This document shows, piece after piece, positions 41,401-56,400 of a stretch of DNA of 64,000 nucleotides. The stretch covers positions 46,069,016 through 46,133,015 of the forward strand of contig NC_052019.1 in NCBI RefSeq assembly GCF_015832195.1. Direction: 5' to 3'. Position numbers and translations under genes: made by a program. The notes beneath the pieces are model-generated. The model saw nothing but the letters and a program-made list of their open reading frames with translations, did not search any database and had not been told where the DNA came from. Each line of letters starts with the position of its first letter. The stretch's first letter is position 1. This stretch comes from Motacilla alba alba. Its lineage: Eukaryota; Chordata; Aves; Passeriformes; Motacillidae.

Positions 41401-44400
41401 GCTACAGGTTTTAGTAAAGTGCAGAACTTGAGAAAGAAGGATGGTAGGGAGTATGAAACTTTGTTTAGGGAACAAAGTAAGGAGAAAAAGGTTACAACTG
41501 ATAAAAAACCCATTCAACATCATTTGGACAGAAACCTTGGCATGCAAACCCAACACACTGTTCTTAATTATGACTTGGATGTCATCATTGCTTTGTTCCA
41601 TTCTTCACAGAATTATTACGAGTACACTACACCATTTTCACAGTATTGTAGGTGATGATTTCATTATTTTAATAAAACTGGCACTGCTTTTTTTTTTTTT
41701 TTGATGATATGTATAATAAAATTAAAGAAAAAGCTACAATAGTTTCCTATTCCAAATCAATACTAAAAGCCAGCAGTACAAGGTATGTGCTGTTACTTCT
41801 ATCTATCAACAGCGGTAGTAGTCTCATGTTTATCTCAAAAAAAACTTTTTATACTGTTAGCATTCATGCAGCCAGTAAAGACTTCTTCAAGTTTCAAAAG
41901 AAAAGGTTACCAAAATTGAAGAAACTAAACTGGTGAGGAACATTAAACTCACAAAACTGGGTCATTGTGACAAAACAGGCAAAATGCAAACAAGTATCTA
42001 ACACCTCAAACAATTAAAAAAAAATCAACAAACTTTTAAAGTTTTCTACAGAGCAAGCAGCTTAACGCTGAACCTATGAGCCTGACCATTGAGACATACA
42101 CCTCTAGAAGGAGAAAAAAATCAGCACTGATTAATTTACTGTCCTAAAAAGCACACTTACAACCTCTCAATGTTTACTACCTTAATTGTATGAGTTCCTT
42201 ATGCATAAAATGAAAAATAAGGTAAACACTGTTTAATGTAATGATTCAAATGGCATCTGGTAGCTTAATCTGAACCATTATCAGTGTAAGTTCTACTGCT
42301 AATTATCTTCAGTTAAAACTCACTGCAAATCAAAATAATAACATGACAAAAAAAGGACCCATTTGTTGGTCACTACTGAAGTCCTTTTTGTTTACTATCC
42401 TAGTAACAGATGGGAAATCTCAAGCTGAAGAGTCAGGGTGATGCTTTGTCTTAAAGGAAGAAAAAGTTTCAGGGGATGGAAATATGGGGAAAACCTTGAG
42501 TAGGAAGAGAACAAGATACTGGTGTAAAGCTAAAGCCAACCTGCTTCCTCATCCTCCTCATCCTCTTCCTCATCATCTGAACTTGATGACAAGGGAGCTG
42601 GTGCAGAGCTAGCTTGATTATTAACATATCCACCATACTGCATGCCTGTGAATTGGAAAGCACAAACATCAGAGTCAGACAGACAGGAAAGACGAGAAAT
42701 GGAAGTCACAAATCATTGCATTAAAAGTGAGAGAAATCAGCTGTTCCAGAGAAAATCCCAGCATGCAGCAAGTCAAATCTACACCCCTAGAAGCAGTTTT
42801 TAGTGGGCTAGTTCAGTAAATTATTAGTAGTACATGGAAGTTAGCAGATAATTTTATATGTGTGTATGTGCATGTGTACCAGGAAATTAAACACACAAAC
42901 TTCCTACCTATCTCTTTAATACCGGTTTATCCAGTGGAGTACTTTCATAAATTAATACACAGAAATAAGGGATTATTTCCACATAAATTCAAATTATGTT
43001 ATGAAAACATATGTTAGTATTAACTTTGGCTTAGCACACCTGTCCCTTTTAAGACAAGAATAATTCATGTTGGAATTCTGTCAGAAATGAATGACATATA
43101 CTGCTGTTGCCACATGCAAGAGTACAAACACAGAGCACAACACAATCAGGGAAATAAAGCTAGGTAAACCTGAAAATTTGTGTTGTCTTATGTTTACCTG
43201 AGTGCCTAAATTCAGGCTCAAAAGCACGTGAGTATACCATGCACTTCTAGTATCTGGTGACAACGCAGCAACTGTTTGTTACTGCTGTCACCTCCACAGC
43301 ACAACCTATTAGGTTTTTTTAGGTTTTTTTATTTGCTTTTACAATATCTACTCTAAACATATGTGAGCAATACACAAAAGCAACACAAACATACCATTTC
43401 AGAACAGAGTAAAGCATGCAGCAATGGCTTATAATTTATTTCCTACATTACTTGATATTGATGCATTTTCAGCATCTTCAAGAAATCTTACATTTCTCTT
43501 GTGACAAGGCAGGGTTAGCAAGGTTAGCAAATTTTAAATATGTTTCTAGTCAGGCAGTGACATCCTAAATAAATGCAAGTAATCACTGTTTCTCTCTTAT
43601 CAATCTAACAGATTGCTATGGCAAGAAAATATCCTAAGTATTCAAAACTCTTCAAATATTTGGGAATTTGGTGCTCCATCTCTCTGTAGAAGTACTGTGG
43701 CACCAATGAATAGCATTCTTTATTTTAATACTATAAAACTACTATATTACAGAAGTGTTATATTACCTATAATCTGAAACCACCACGGTAACTAATAATA
43801 TGCCCATCCATGACTTCAATCAACTGTATCAAACTTTATTTTATTAGAAATATGGTCTATAAATGCTATTAGTTTCATGACTCTTTCAAAAAGGGTTAGC
43901 AAACAAACCCAAGAGGAGCATTTTAATTTCACTTTAAAAACACCAACAGAATCAAGGTGAAGAGTATCTACTCAAATAGAAGGAAGCAAAAAGAAAACAA
44001 AGCAAAACTATATACCAACACTCTTGAGAAGGTGAACTTTCATAGAGAGACTGATGCAAGAAAAGATGGGCATCATATTCCTTTATCTAGTGCATTAGTA
44101 CTTGTACAGTTTCAATCAAATTCCTCTTTAATTCAAGTAGTACAACAATGAATGAAAAATCATCCCAAGTGCCACTGAGTAGATTCCATGCTTCAGTTTT
44201 TCCATACTGTAAAAACACAGGGCTAATTTGAGTAATTTCTCGACCCATCTTTTATAAATTTGCTGGATGCACTTGGGAAGGAGAATATAAGGAAATCATT
44301 ATCTGTGCAAGAACAGACTATGTCTTTTCTCAGGCCTGGGAGGAATAAAACAGAACAACTGAATTACTGCGGAAGAGAGGAAAAAAAAACCTACCTTAAA

Positions 44401-47400
44401 ATAACTAACATGCAAGTGAAAGGGTTAAAAGTCAGGATGACAAGAAGGGCTGCACTGTAACAGCAAGAACCAAAGTAAAAGTAGATGTACCCAGTGTGAG
44501 AAGTAAAGAGCATAAAGACATCATGTGCATGGGTAAGAAGAAGAAAGAAAGGATATCTACCTGGTAAGTGCATGCCAATGCATAAATTCCAAACATGCAC
44601 AGATGAGAGAAAAGGACTGGATTACTCATTACTGGTCACATGCATTAAGGATGCAGGTGTTCAGAAAGAATAATGAAGAAAAGAGATTGAAAAAGTATGG
44701 GAGTAACATAGATGTTTAGGAATCATGAATTATGTCACTATGAATGCTGTGAAGACTGGGCTGGCTTGATTCTTAGCAGCTTTATGAGTTTGCACAGATT
44801 TATTTTCATTGCCAATAGTATTACAGATTTCTGCCTTTGAGACTGTGCTGTGCTAGTACAACTGTCCAGCCAAAAAAAAAAAACTTTGGAGAATAGATCT
44901 GGCTAAAAAATAACATAGTTTAAAAAGTCATTGTCAGATGGGAAAGTCACCCTTTCTAGCTCACTGGCTAGCAATGCTAATAGTAGGCCAACACAGGGGA
45001 GAAAGCAATTGAGGGCAGAAATGGGTGGCTGCAGACTGCAATTCCAAGTGTCATCATGTGCCTAATCATGTTTTCTGTTGTGACAACTCAGTTCTGCTTA
45101 GTATCTTTTATAGATTTGATAATGGTGCAAAAATCTTCCACTTTTAAAAGTGCAAAAACCAATTTTGAAATCATTATTTTGAGTCATGTTAGTCCATAAA
45201 TCTGGCCTAAAATGCAACGACATAATTAAAATCATCACAGATTTTTTAGACTGGAAATTTCTAAACCCTGCAAGCAGTGTACCTGTCATCTAATAATACT
45301 GCACTCTAAGGCTTTATCCCACTATAATTTAGGACATCTAGAAAGGTAGTGGCAGGACACAGAAGATAAATTGGGATAACAACACATTTGCCTGTGAAAT
45401 AAACCAACTATTTAGGTATTTTAAGTTCAATCACCCACACCATAAAAGCTTTTCAAACATAAAGTGCACATTAAATTTTAACAGATTGTTATGTAAGATT
45501 AAATAGGCTTCAATACATTTTAAGGTTTTTGTCCTGTTAGAAGATAGTCAAGTAAACAATCAGAATTTTTTAGTTATTACAGGAATGCCCCAAGAGCAGC
45601 CTAAAACAATGAAATCCTTTTAAAAAATTAATTCAAAGTGTTATTTTTCAGAATGCTTTCATGTAGACAACGGTATTCTATAATTTAAAAAAATATTTTA
45701 AAAAATCAAGTCCGCCTGATTACTGCAGCTGAAACATACTTTGAATTCTAATCCAGACAATTATTTAGTACGTGTGTTCTGGTTTTTCAGTAGGTTCACT
45801 TCTACAAACAGTTATCACACTTAATTTTTGATAAAAAGGTTGTTGCTTAAAAAATGCAAGAGTACATTATTTATTTCAGACTCCTCAAACAAGACTAGCA
45901 GAGTTTGAAGTCTTCCAATGCTCATAAAACATTATCTGAACATAGAAACTTATGTGTGATGACATGTAAATAGATAAAATTAGATCAATAACAACTCCTG
46001 TCAACTTATCTTTATACTGCCAACATATTGTTGTTTTTAAAATGTGCTCATTCAGCTACTCAGTGCATTCACCTTCACTGAGTGGCAGCATCTGAATGCA
46101 GGGAAGTTCAGCAGCCACTGCACTGATCTGCTGTACCATTTCACAGGAATCACTTCCAGAACACACACGTTGCACATCAAGGCAATCACAGTTAAAAGAG
46201 CTAAAATCCTTTTTCTCATTAAAAACATGGTTTGCAATTTCTTTGGAAAAAGAAGCAACACTTTTTTCCTAGTAAGGACACCTACAATACAAAGTCTATC
46301 TAGCACCAAAATCAATTATAAAACCATGCAAGAGCCACAGTTCCAAAAATTGACATATTTTCTTTAAAATGATATGCTGTACACGGGACTTCATAGCAAT
46401 ATTTTTTTTCCTTTAATACATATAGATATGATTGATGAACAACCTGTAATCTGCATACTACCAGAAAAAGGAGGAAAAGGGGTAATTTAGTTATTTATGT
46501 CAGAGGATTCTGTAATTTAATAATAAAAAAATGCTCTGTGACAATCACACACCATGGGGTTGCCAATTATTTTGAACACCAGAGATACCATATTGTTCTG
46601 ACAAAATTAATGCCTACTTCCACCCCTCAGGCAGAGTTCTTTATCTATAAGAATTTAAAACTCTGAAATTGCTAAGAGAAAACATGGCCAAAATTAAAAA
46701 AATAAATACATCATGCAGTCAATTAGACTTGGAATAGTAGATAGAGAAACATGTAATAATCAAGAGGCAAGTTAAAACATCAGTGTAAAGTTTAATTTAA
46801 CTGAAGAAGGCTCAAGAGCCAATCGACTCTTTGTCGAGATGCTGCCAATGTCAGAATAGGAAGGAGCTTATACAAACACTCAGGTTTTCCCACAAGAACT
46901 CTTGCAGCAGCTTTCCATGGGCACTTACAGCTAGGCAGGAAGAAAACAATTCTACCAACTTTCAACTTAATCCTCAAACTCACTGTTTCCACAAACTAGC
47001 AGGTTTCTAGTTTACACTTCATTTTTCAATACAGACTAATTACAAGCTAATTTTAAGACCTTCCTCTAAGAAATTAAAGTAGTGAGCAGTTTTTTAGAAT
47101 AAGGGAACTAAAAGAAGGTTTTTTTGAGCAAGAGACACGTTAAGACTGCCAACAAGACAAACAAGCCAAAGGCAACACATGGACAAAGGAAACCAAACAC
47201 AAGCACGAAGAGAATCTAAAACCAAGGTGACACAAAACACCACCACTCAGGGAGCCTGATGAGACGCCAGAGATGTGCTCCAGTCAAACACAGAAAAGCA
47301 GCAATAAAACTTCCAGCATTCATGTGTGCATGTGGAACACAGCAAAAGCCTATATTGTGACTTCCCATTCCCTTTTAGTACCTTCCTGAAGGGCCAGCTC

Positions 47401-50400
47401 CGGGGACTGTGTAACAGATGGTGAAGATGGTGGCTTTGAAGACAGGCTTGGAGCAGGTGACCTTACTGACGACATCACAGCAGAGGAAGCAGATGTTCCA
47501 ACTCCAGGCTTGGTAAATGGAACATTCTGGCTCACTGAGTGCACAGGCTGTGAAGAATCAATGCCACCTGAAAACAACAGCAGAAAGCAGGAACCCTTTG
47601 TATGTACTTGCACAGACAATTACATAGCACAAGCAATCACACTTGAGTCCACAGTAACTACAAAAAACAATACAGTACTTCAAAGAGAGATGCCTTCAAA
47701 CAAGTGCCTATGGAAAGATTGGTTGCTTAAAAAAATTCAATACCTACAGTGCTAAAACCCCACTATAATGAACAAATTGCTCTGACAACAGCAAAAAAAG
47801 AAAGCATGATGCAGTACAAGCAAGATGAAGCTGAAGTTTCTTTTTGATACATCCTCACAACACCGTGCTTTTATAAGTTACTGTTCCCAGGTAAGTGGAA
47901 TGTAGTCCACCTGAAATACACCCTTCAACACTCTTCCCATAGGAGGAAACTTTGTGCAGTAGACCAGTATTATGCCTCCCTTGCAGTGCTGGCACTTTGC
48001 AATATGGGTATTCAGTTATGAGACTCATATTCCAAGCAATCTGTTTCAATCAACCCTGAGTATTCCATAAAACTTCTGATGTGTTTTAGACATCTGGACT
48101 AGATATAATCTGCTTTTTAAAAAGTCAGATTAATGCTTTGAGAGATTTGACATAGTCCAGCTGAAACTCCAATCAGACAAGGACAACATAACTTCAATTA
48201 AGTTAGCTCTCAACTAAGGGCTGCTCTTTGCTCATAAATTGAGAAAATCTGTATTATGATTCTTTCTTAAAAAACCCTGACCAACCAAGCTGTTAAAAAG
48301 AAGAGAAAGGAAATGGTTTTACCAAAAGTACCCAGTAAACAAACACAGAAATTAAGCAAGAGCAAAATTCTCCATTTGTAGAGTACTTAAGTTACCAAAT
48401 TTGCTAGAGGATGCAGAGGCAATATTAACTTTGCATCTTCTGCACATATAGCTGTGTAGTTCATACAGTCCCTGAACTTTTCCTTGAATAAGGGAGGTGT
48501 TATCTCAAAGAACTTCATGGGCAAGTTGAGGTTTCCTTTAGAGGATGAAGAAGAAGAGGCGGCTTAAAACGATCCTTCTGTTTTTATTATTTACAGTCAA
48601 AATTTACAGCACACATCTTTATTATAATCTCTTATATATTTTTCAATTTTAAAATATAATATTGAGCATACACACAGCTTTTTGCAACTCTTATCAAAAT
48701 CTAAATGATGTCTTTTTCCAATGAACATACAGAGCATTTTTTTACTGCAATGGACTTGCAATAACCTTTGCTTCTACACAGTGTCTTGCAGATTCCCCAT
48801 GGGAGCTTCAGAACCTGTCAGCAGGAATGCTCTTATTACAGTAGCTTCCTCAAGCAAGACATGCAAGATGAAAAGGGAAGTTCTCTGCCACCTCCATGTG
48901 CTCACCCAGGTTTTGTAGAGTTGTTTGTAGGGTGATGGTATTTTCCACTTTGCAAGGCAATATAGCCATGCTGGCAGCATCAAGCACTGCTGTAGAGTGT
49001 TAAATGCTGTAATGTCAGCGTCACGTGCTCAAAGCCAAAACCAATTTACACCAGGATTAGCTGAAGATGTAATACCTTCCTGCCAAGTACTATATCTATT
49101 CTCAAGCAAAGGTGAACCCTTCAAATGAATTGTAAAATAAATGTTTCTAAACTCTGAGAAATAAAATATATTTTTAATTTGTACAAAAATCCAACCTGCA
49201 AAATCAAATGTTAATTTTTATTTGGTGACTCCATAAAGGTTTTAAATGCTGTAAGCAACCAAGACCAAAGGAAACACTTGAACAATATTAACATTTAAAA
49301 CCACATTTTCCTCGCCTTCAGTGTGTACTGAAGTTTTTCCTCCATGCCTCTCAACCATGAACAACTCTTGCACTAACAATAATCAAGCATAATGATCTAC
49401 AGCTAAAAGACATGTTACAGAAAGAATCTGCAGAATTGGGCAAATTAGTGTTGTAATTCATCATTTTTCCCTATACATCATCACAAAGTTGTCATTTAAT
49501 TTCTAACTGGAGACCTAGAGGTCATAGTTTAAAAGTATCACCACGGCATCTCTTCAAAATTTCAGAAGACATGTGAGAATTACCATTCTTGAGTTGCTTC
49601 AGCTGTGGTCTTGATTGCCTGCCCTCACAACCCCACACACCCCTGCAGCCAACACAACACAATTTCTAAGGAGAGAGACATCACCTCTCTGCAGCCTGTT
49701 TTCCCACAGCATCCTTCGCCCCAACTTTCAGTACTGGCTGCAGTCCTTCCCCTTTTTTCAACCACCCCTATATTAGCAGATTTACAGGATTACAGCCTAC
49801 ATTCCTATGGAACTGGGGCAGCGAGGACTTTACATCCTGATCTGACATAAGGGGAAGTATGTGCGTGAGATAATGAAATTAGAGTGTCTCCTGCTCAAGC
49901 AGACTGTCCACACCAGGATGCAAAGAAATCCATGCCATATACACAGAGGAGCTCTCCAGCTCCCTCTCCTCACAGAGGAGTCCAGTCAAATTCAGGCATT
50001 CTGGCTGACATCCATGCTAAGTTGAAAAGCACCAAGAATAATGACAGTACTCTGATTTCAGCTGAAATAAACTAGAAAAACATTTAAGAAAGCTACTGAC
50101 CTAGAAGGACAAAAAACCTAAGTAATACAAAGTATGTTATTTACATAGCATAACACTCCTGAACAGATTTTTACCAAGACTGTTCTGTTGAAATACAGAT
50201 TTTAAAGACAGAAGAGGGTGATTTTGCAGGGTTGAAGTAGTTTAAACCTCCAAGGAGAAAAATCTCAAATTAGAGATATTTATATTCTACTTTATTTATA
50301 CTTCCTAAAGCAAAGAAAATTATTCTCACTGGCTATTATTCACCAAGAGCCACCAACTACCAGCAAAAAAAAAATTATCTTAAAATAAATTTGTTTTTTC

Positions 50401-53400
50401 TAGTGAAATCTTAGCAAGCTTGCTGAAAATACTTCAGCTATTTCAGAAAGGGGTTGCTAAAGTTTTAGGAAAAGATTTTGTTGCAGTTCTATGTCCTTCG
50501 TACACAACATACAGAAGTTCAGAGGTTTAATCTTAATAAATTCATCATGCTGGAGGCTTTGTAAGGTTATACATAAAAGTGGATATTTAAAGAAACCAAT
50601 TTAAGTTCAGTGGCGACAACTTTTTTGATTCAAGTAAAAAACAATTCAGAAATCAAACAACTTCTAAAAACTCTCACCAGCCTCAGTTTCCTGAGTAAGT
50701 CCTGTTAGAACACACAGATTTTATTAACACATCAATCTTCTACATAAAGGTTTCATTTTCTTCACAGAGAGCTTTCAGTGCTGACTGTACAAAACTGCTT
50801 AGGAAAAATACACTAAAACTGTAGCATCTTGGCTGACAGTCTGTCTGCAATTTGCTTATTTATAATTTAAAGATTGTAAGGGCATCTTTCACAGCACAGG
50901 GGCAATGATATCAAACTCTTATTAGCACCCTGATGAAGAGGAGGATACTATATCCAAGTTTCTTGACATAAACAGTCATAGAAAGCATGCTTATGAATTT
51001 CAGTAAATTTTTTTTCAAGTAGTTTAGCAAAAAACTATACACAGAACAGATGGCAACTGTTTTCCATCACTGCTTCTTCCCGAAGAAAGCAGGGATGATG
51101 AAATATTCAGAAAGTTTCCTTCCAACAGATCATTCATTATTTCCTTATGCTCCTTGTGTATTGTATTCAGACACTTTCCAAGGATGTACAGGAACTAGCA
51201 AAAAATTTTCAAAATCCAACTCCTTTTCTTAAAGGCTGAAAACAAATAGAATACTATACATAAAATTACTCCACCTGAGAACAGTAAGACTGCACTGGGA
51301 AATTTAGAAAACATCTCAGCATCTCAAAACCAAACCAATTATGCCGGGATCAAACAATTACTATAATTACCTTACAATTTTATTATTATGCATTTATCTG
51401 TAATTATTTATGTAAGTATTTTACTATCAGGGTGTTGTAGCAATTGGATTTTTAATACATTTTAGCCAAAGATGTTGAATTCTAGATTAAAAGAAATCAG
51501 ATATCATTGGAGGCAGTTTGTTTAGCCCCACACATCAAAAATGGTTTAAAGTGTTCAAGGTTTAGTAATAAAACTGTCCAGCACTTCCTTCAGCCTTGTT
51601 ATCAGCTGTTGTGTTTATCTGCTTTTCTTAGTCAGGAAATACTGAGGTTGAACCAGAATTCAGGGGAAAGAGAAAAAAATTATTTTGCAGATAAATCACT
51701 TCCAGAAACCTGTGAACTGTGCAATGAAACACAGGGCATGCTTCTATCAGCAGCTTTACAAGCCCAGAAAGAGTCTGCATGTGGTGTAACTTTTGAGGCC
51801 TACAGTCCAGCAAACCAAGCAAGGACTGCAGCATTACCCAAGTACAACAGAAACAGTGGATCAGTGTTTATTTTCATAACTGCAAAGTGAGTATCCATGA
51901 CACAGCATTATCACAGCCAAGCCTATCATTAGTTCTTTGAAATCCAAGTGTAATATTACTACTTTTTCTTGAGGCCGTATACTAACTCAATCACCCCCTT
52001 AAGAGCAGCATTGAATGGTTCAAAAATAAAACTAGTGCTCATACTGCTCTTCACTGTCTGGTCAGCTCCACTGTTCCACCTTTAAAACAGCTGCTCATTG
52101 CAAAAAAAATTTGCTTTGAACAAATCACTTCAAGACACCTCTACAGGTAATAAAATTAACAAGCATTGGAACAAAAAAAACTTCTGTAAATAAAACAGTA
52201 ACAGTTAAAAAAAAAACCAAAACAAAACATTGTTTTTATATGCCTACTGCATATTGTGCTATTCTGGAAAGACACCTGCATTCTGTCAAGTCCAGCTCCA
52301 CATTCTGCACTGAACAGAGTCAACTTTTTTGGCCAGTCCTTGAAAGAATCCATTTTTATGCACAACCATGAAATGCTGATAACTTCAGGAGCTTTTCAAG
52401 GAACTGCCTTTATTTCTTTTTTAAAATGATATTTTGTTTCATGGTTTGAAAATACTGGAGAAAATGACACAGAGCATTCATCAGTATAGAATTCAAATCT
52501 ACTAATATTAAATGACACTCTACACATCCTAGTCTTGGGAGGGGGGAGGAAACTAATATTGAAACTAAATTCAAACTGTGGATTGAATGAGCTTCATTTA
52601 AGCTTAACTGCTTTTCCAAAAAAAAATCTTTAGCAAACCCATATTCTTTCTTAAGTCCTTGGTCTGAGAAAATCTCAGCTACTAGGACTCCTAACACAGT
52701 TTCAAAATTACACTATAATCTGAAATATGTAGCATTAAAAAGGAAACCTACAGTTATGTAACATCTGTCTTTAGTAGAGAAAGCAAGCTGTAGTCTGGCA
52801 CTGCTTACAAGTCAAAACTGCGTGAAGTCAGAAAATTCCCAGTTTAGAAAGAAAATCAGATCAAATCCCACACAGACCATTGCTCTCTCCTCTGCAGAGC
52901 AAGATGTTTCATTGTGAAGGTACTCCCACATCTCCAGTCTCTTCCATGCTTCCAACTAAGTACTACCCTATGAACTGGTACTCAGTTTTCCTATGAAACA
53001 GAAGCTGAAAGAACTAATGAGGACTGAGTGTACTTGCCCTCAACTGGCACCTTCACAACCTTATAGCTACATCCATACTAAAACCATCAAGCAAAAATCA
53101 GCTACAACTTCCTAATTCTTTCACATGCTTATCAAAAATATTAATTAAAAAGCCCCAAATGACTCGAAATCCATGTAGGGTTCCCCTTGTTTCCTGAACT
53201 TTGTGGGAAAATGCATGTGTTTATTAAGATCCAATTATTACAATTATTACAGAGATACCTCTTCCTGAATTACGATGCAAACGAGTCCATATGCCAAAGT
53301 CAATAGTATGAATTTTATCTAACAGTAAATGTGAAGAAGACAGAGAAAGAATAAAATAGAAAGAGAGGAGAGAAAGGGAGTGACAAGTGACAGATTAAGA

Positions 53401-56400
53401 CCCATCATGAGACAAGGGGCAGACAAGAAAAATACCTCAAATCCTGCAGGCACTGCCAGGCTGAGAATGAAACATGCTCCCACATCATTGGGAACTGCCC
53501 AGTTGTGCAGGATACAAGAATTAAAAGGCACAATTACATATGTGAAATATTATCAAAGGAAACAAAAAAGCAAGATTGGACAGTATTTCAGGAACCACAT
53601 ACAAGAGATGACAGCAATGAGTTATACAAACCAGACTTGATTTTTGTGAAGGAAATTCAAGCTTTCGTGGTGGATGTGACTGTGTGATACAAGTGTACTG
53701 ACACATCCTTAGAAGAGGCCACCGTGGAAAAAGTGAACAAATACCAACATCATCACAAACATATCCAGGAACTCACAACTGTGGCAGACATCATATTTGT
53801 GAGCATTCTCTGCAGAGTGCAGGGGAAATGGTATCACAGAAACTTCTGAGGGCCCTGGGTCACTCCAAGTTAAGGCAGAAGAAGACAGCCCAGGCCCTGG
53901 CCTCAGAGTGCTCCACACTTCTGTAGATATTGTATGTGTGTCTCTGGGTAAAGGATGTGCATTGCTCAGCACCAATAAAGTTTCAGTGAATACCAGTGCT
54001 GTTGGGCAGCCACGAGCCAGCTGACACCACGTGTGGACAGCACGTGGGGGTGACAATGGACTCATATCATGAGGTGTCTCATACCAACCAAGGGGACTAA
54101 ATTCTACTGATTTTCACTGAGGTGGGCAGGCCACCTATACTTAATGTAGAAAAGCAATATGTACAAATTATATGTGTTGGATAAACAGAAAGATATCACC
54201 ACCTGGGAATCCAGACAGTGTCCTGTTAGTCCTCTTCGGGTCTTCTTGGTGGCGGGGGTCCCACACAACAGAGCTCAATGGGTTAATTATGTTCAGGTGT
54301 ACATGGGAACTTCAAGCACTTCCCCTTGGATGCAGGCAGGGGAGTCTTACACTGTTTTTTACAGCACTGTGGATCTGTTGCAACACTATGGATCACGCCC
54401 ACTCCTTTGGAAATTGAGTCTCGGGGCAATTCGGGGGTCTTTGATGGTTTTAGCCCCTTCTAAGGCACGAAGCTGCCTCTCACAGACTGACTTGACTCAG
54501 TCACAAGCAGACTTGAGTCAGTTATGCCCCATTAGAAGGGATGAGCACCTCAGGCTTACGTGTGACAGTTGTGTAAGGAAGGACAATTGGCATGATAAAA
54601 AGTACCAGCCTGCCTCCACAGGGCCTGCTTCTTACCTGGCTCAAGATCCAGCTTGTACCCTCTCACAGTGGGTGTTCACCCTCCCTGTCTTGCGTGGATT
54701 GATTTCCCATCACACACCACACCCCCATAAACTCTCCTCCTACTCCAGGGGAAGTGCGCAAACCTGGCCTCAGCAAAGCACCCTGCTGCCTCCACAAATA
54801 GCTGATTGTCTTGAGTAATTACCACTAGCATTTCAGTCTCTCAGTGTCACTAAGGCAAAATTTAAAGAAAAAACAACCATGACTTAGAGAAATTATCTAG
54901 CCAGAAAAGAAAAAAGTATCTTTGTGAATACCAGACATATTTCAGAAATTACATATTCCTTCAGAACTGCATGAAAAAGCTCCCTTCTGAGGCTTTCACT
55001 CACATGAAAACCACACAAATAAACTAAAACCATCCCCTAAATAGTGTATTTTTCTGTATCTCTCAATAGAACCAAATAGCTGCTATTGTGAGGAGTGAGG
55101 TAGCCAAATTAGAAAAGCTACAAGAATGAGTGACAGAACTCAAAATTACATTACAGAATTCCACAGAGTGAACACGAACAAGCCAACAAGAGCACACGAT
55201 TACTTACATTTTCCAGACAAATCTGGCAGTTCACTATCTTTCAAGTAACACCATACCTGTATTTATTTGGTTGTTTACTTTAGGAACCGATCCGGTGAGA
55301 TTCCTGCTGAGGTTGTCTTGCACAGCCTGAGCAGATGAAACAGTTGATAATGTTGTATTATATCCCACGGGAACGTGCTGTTGAAGGGAATGAGGTACTG
55401 ATGTACTCTGGCTAGAAAACGCATTGGTCTCTTTGAACTGTCCAACAGCAGGTAGACTCTGAGAGGTAAATGTCTGCCCATACACACCTCCAGCAGCCAC
55501 GGGAGGATAGGAAACATTAGGATACATGGCACCAGAAACCACGGGCATAGCGTAGTGATCAGAATTAAGGGGAAATCCCTGAGATGCAACTGAAGAGCTG
55601 ACAGAAGTGCTGTAGTGATTATCAAATGCTGAATATGACTGCTGAGCACTCACATGCAAGTAGGATGCAGATGATACTGCCCCTTGAACAGGTCTGTCAC
55701 TGGAGCCCCCTGAATGGGGAGGAGTGTTGTTGTACAATTGATGTGACTCCTGTGCATTCAACACGTTGCTACCCACAGACGTCATAACATTTTGTGCTGG
55801 TGCTGAATAGTAACCAGGGTAGTAACTGGCTCTGTACTGATTATCCAGATGTGAAGCAGCAGCTTTATTGGGCACTTGGGAATAGTGTCCTGAAGGCGCA
55901 CTGTAGCTTGGAAGATGTGAGCCATAGCCAGAGGGGAACTGCATCTGACTCTGCATAGGACCTGAAATGAAGAGAAAACATCACATGTATTAAAGGGGCA
56001 TCTGCTAGTAGTCCCAATGGATTCTGCACTTGAACTAACAAACAATTGCTTTCTTCTTTTCTATTTTTGATTCTCATCAGCAGAGAGAGAATAAACCAAG
56101 TATAATGCATATAAATACACTATTTGAAGTAATTTGTGAATACACAAAGAAGAAGCAGAAAAATGGATTGCTTCCATTCCTGAAAGAGGTCTCCACGCCA
56201 AGATTGTTTGCCTCTTGTCTGCATTTTGAATATTTTTTAAGAGTTTATAGGAGGTTAATACAAGCACCAAACTGATATTTGTAAGTGTTTGAACCGCCTG
56301 AATATGGAAACTGAAAAACTGCAGTCAAATCAGTATGTCAAAACATAACAATATAGGTATTCTTCTTTACAAGTCTTCAATACAGTGACCAAGATAAAGA

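Noticed and set aside
51507..51890. 127-codon plus-strand ORF in SEC24B intron 2
   Set aside because: No domain, no GC shift, no splice or promoter context; consistent with a chance ORF.
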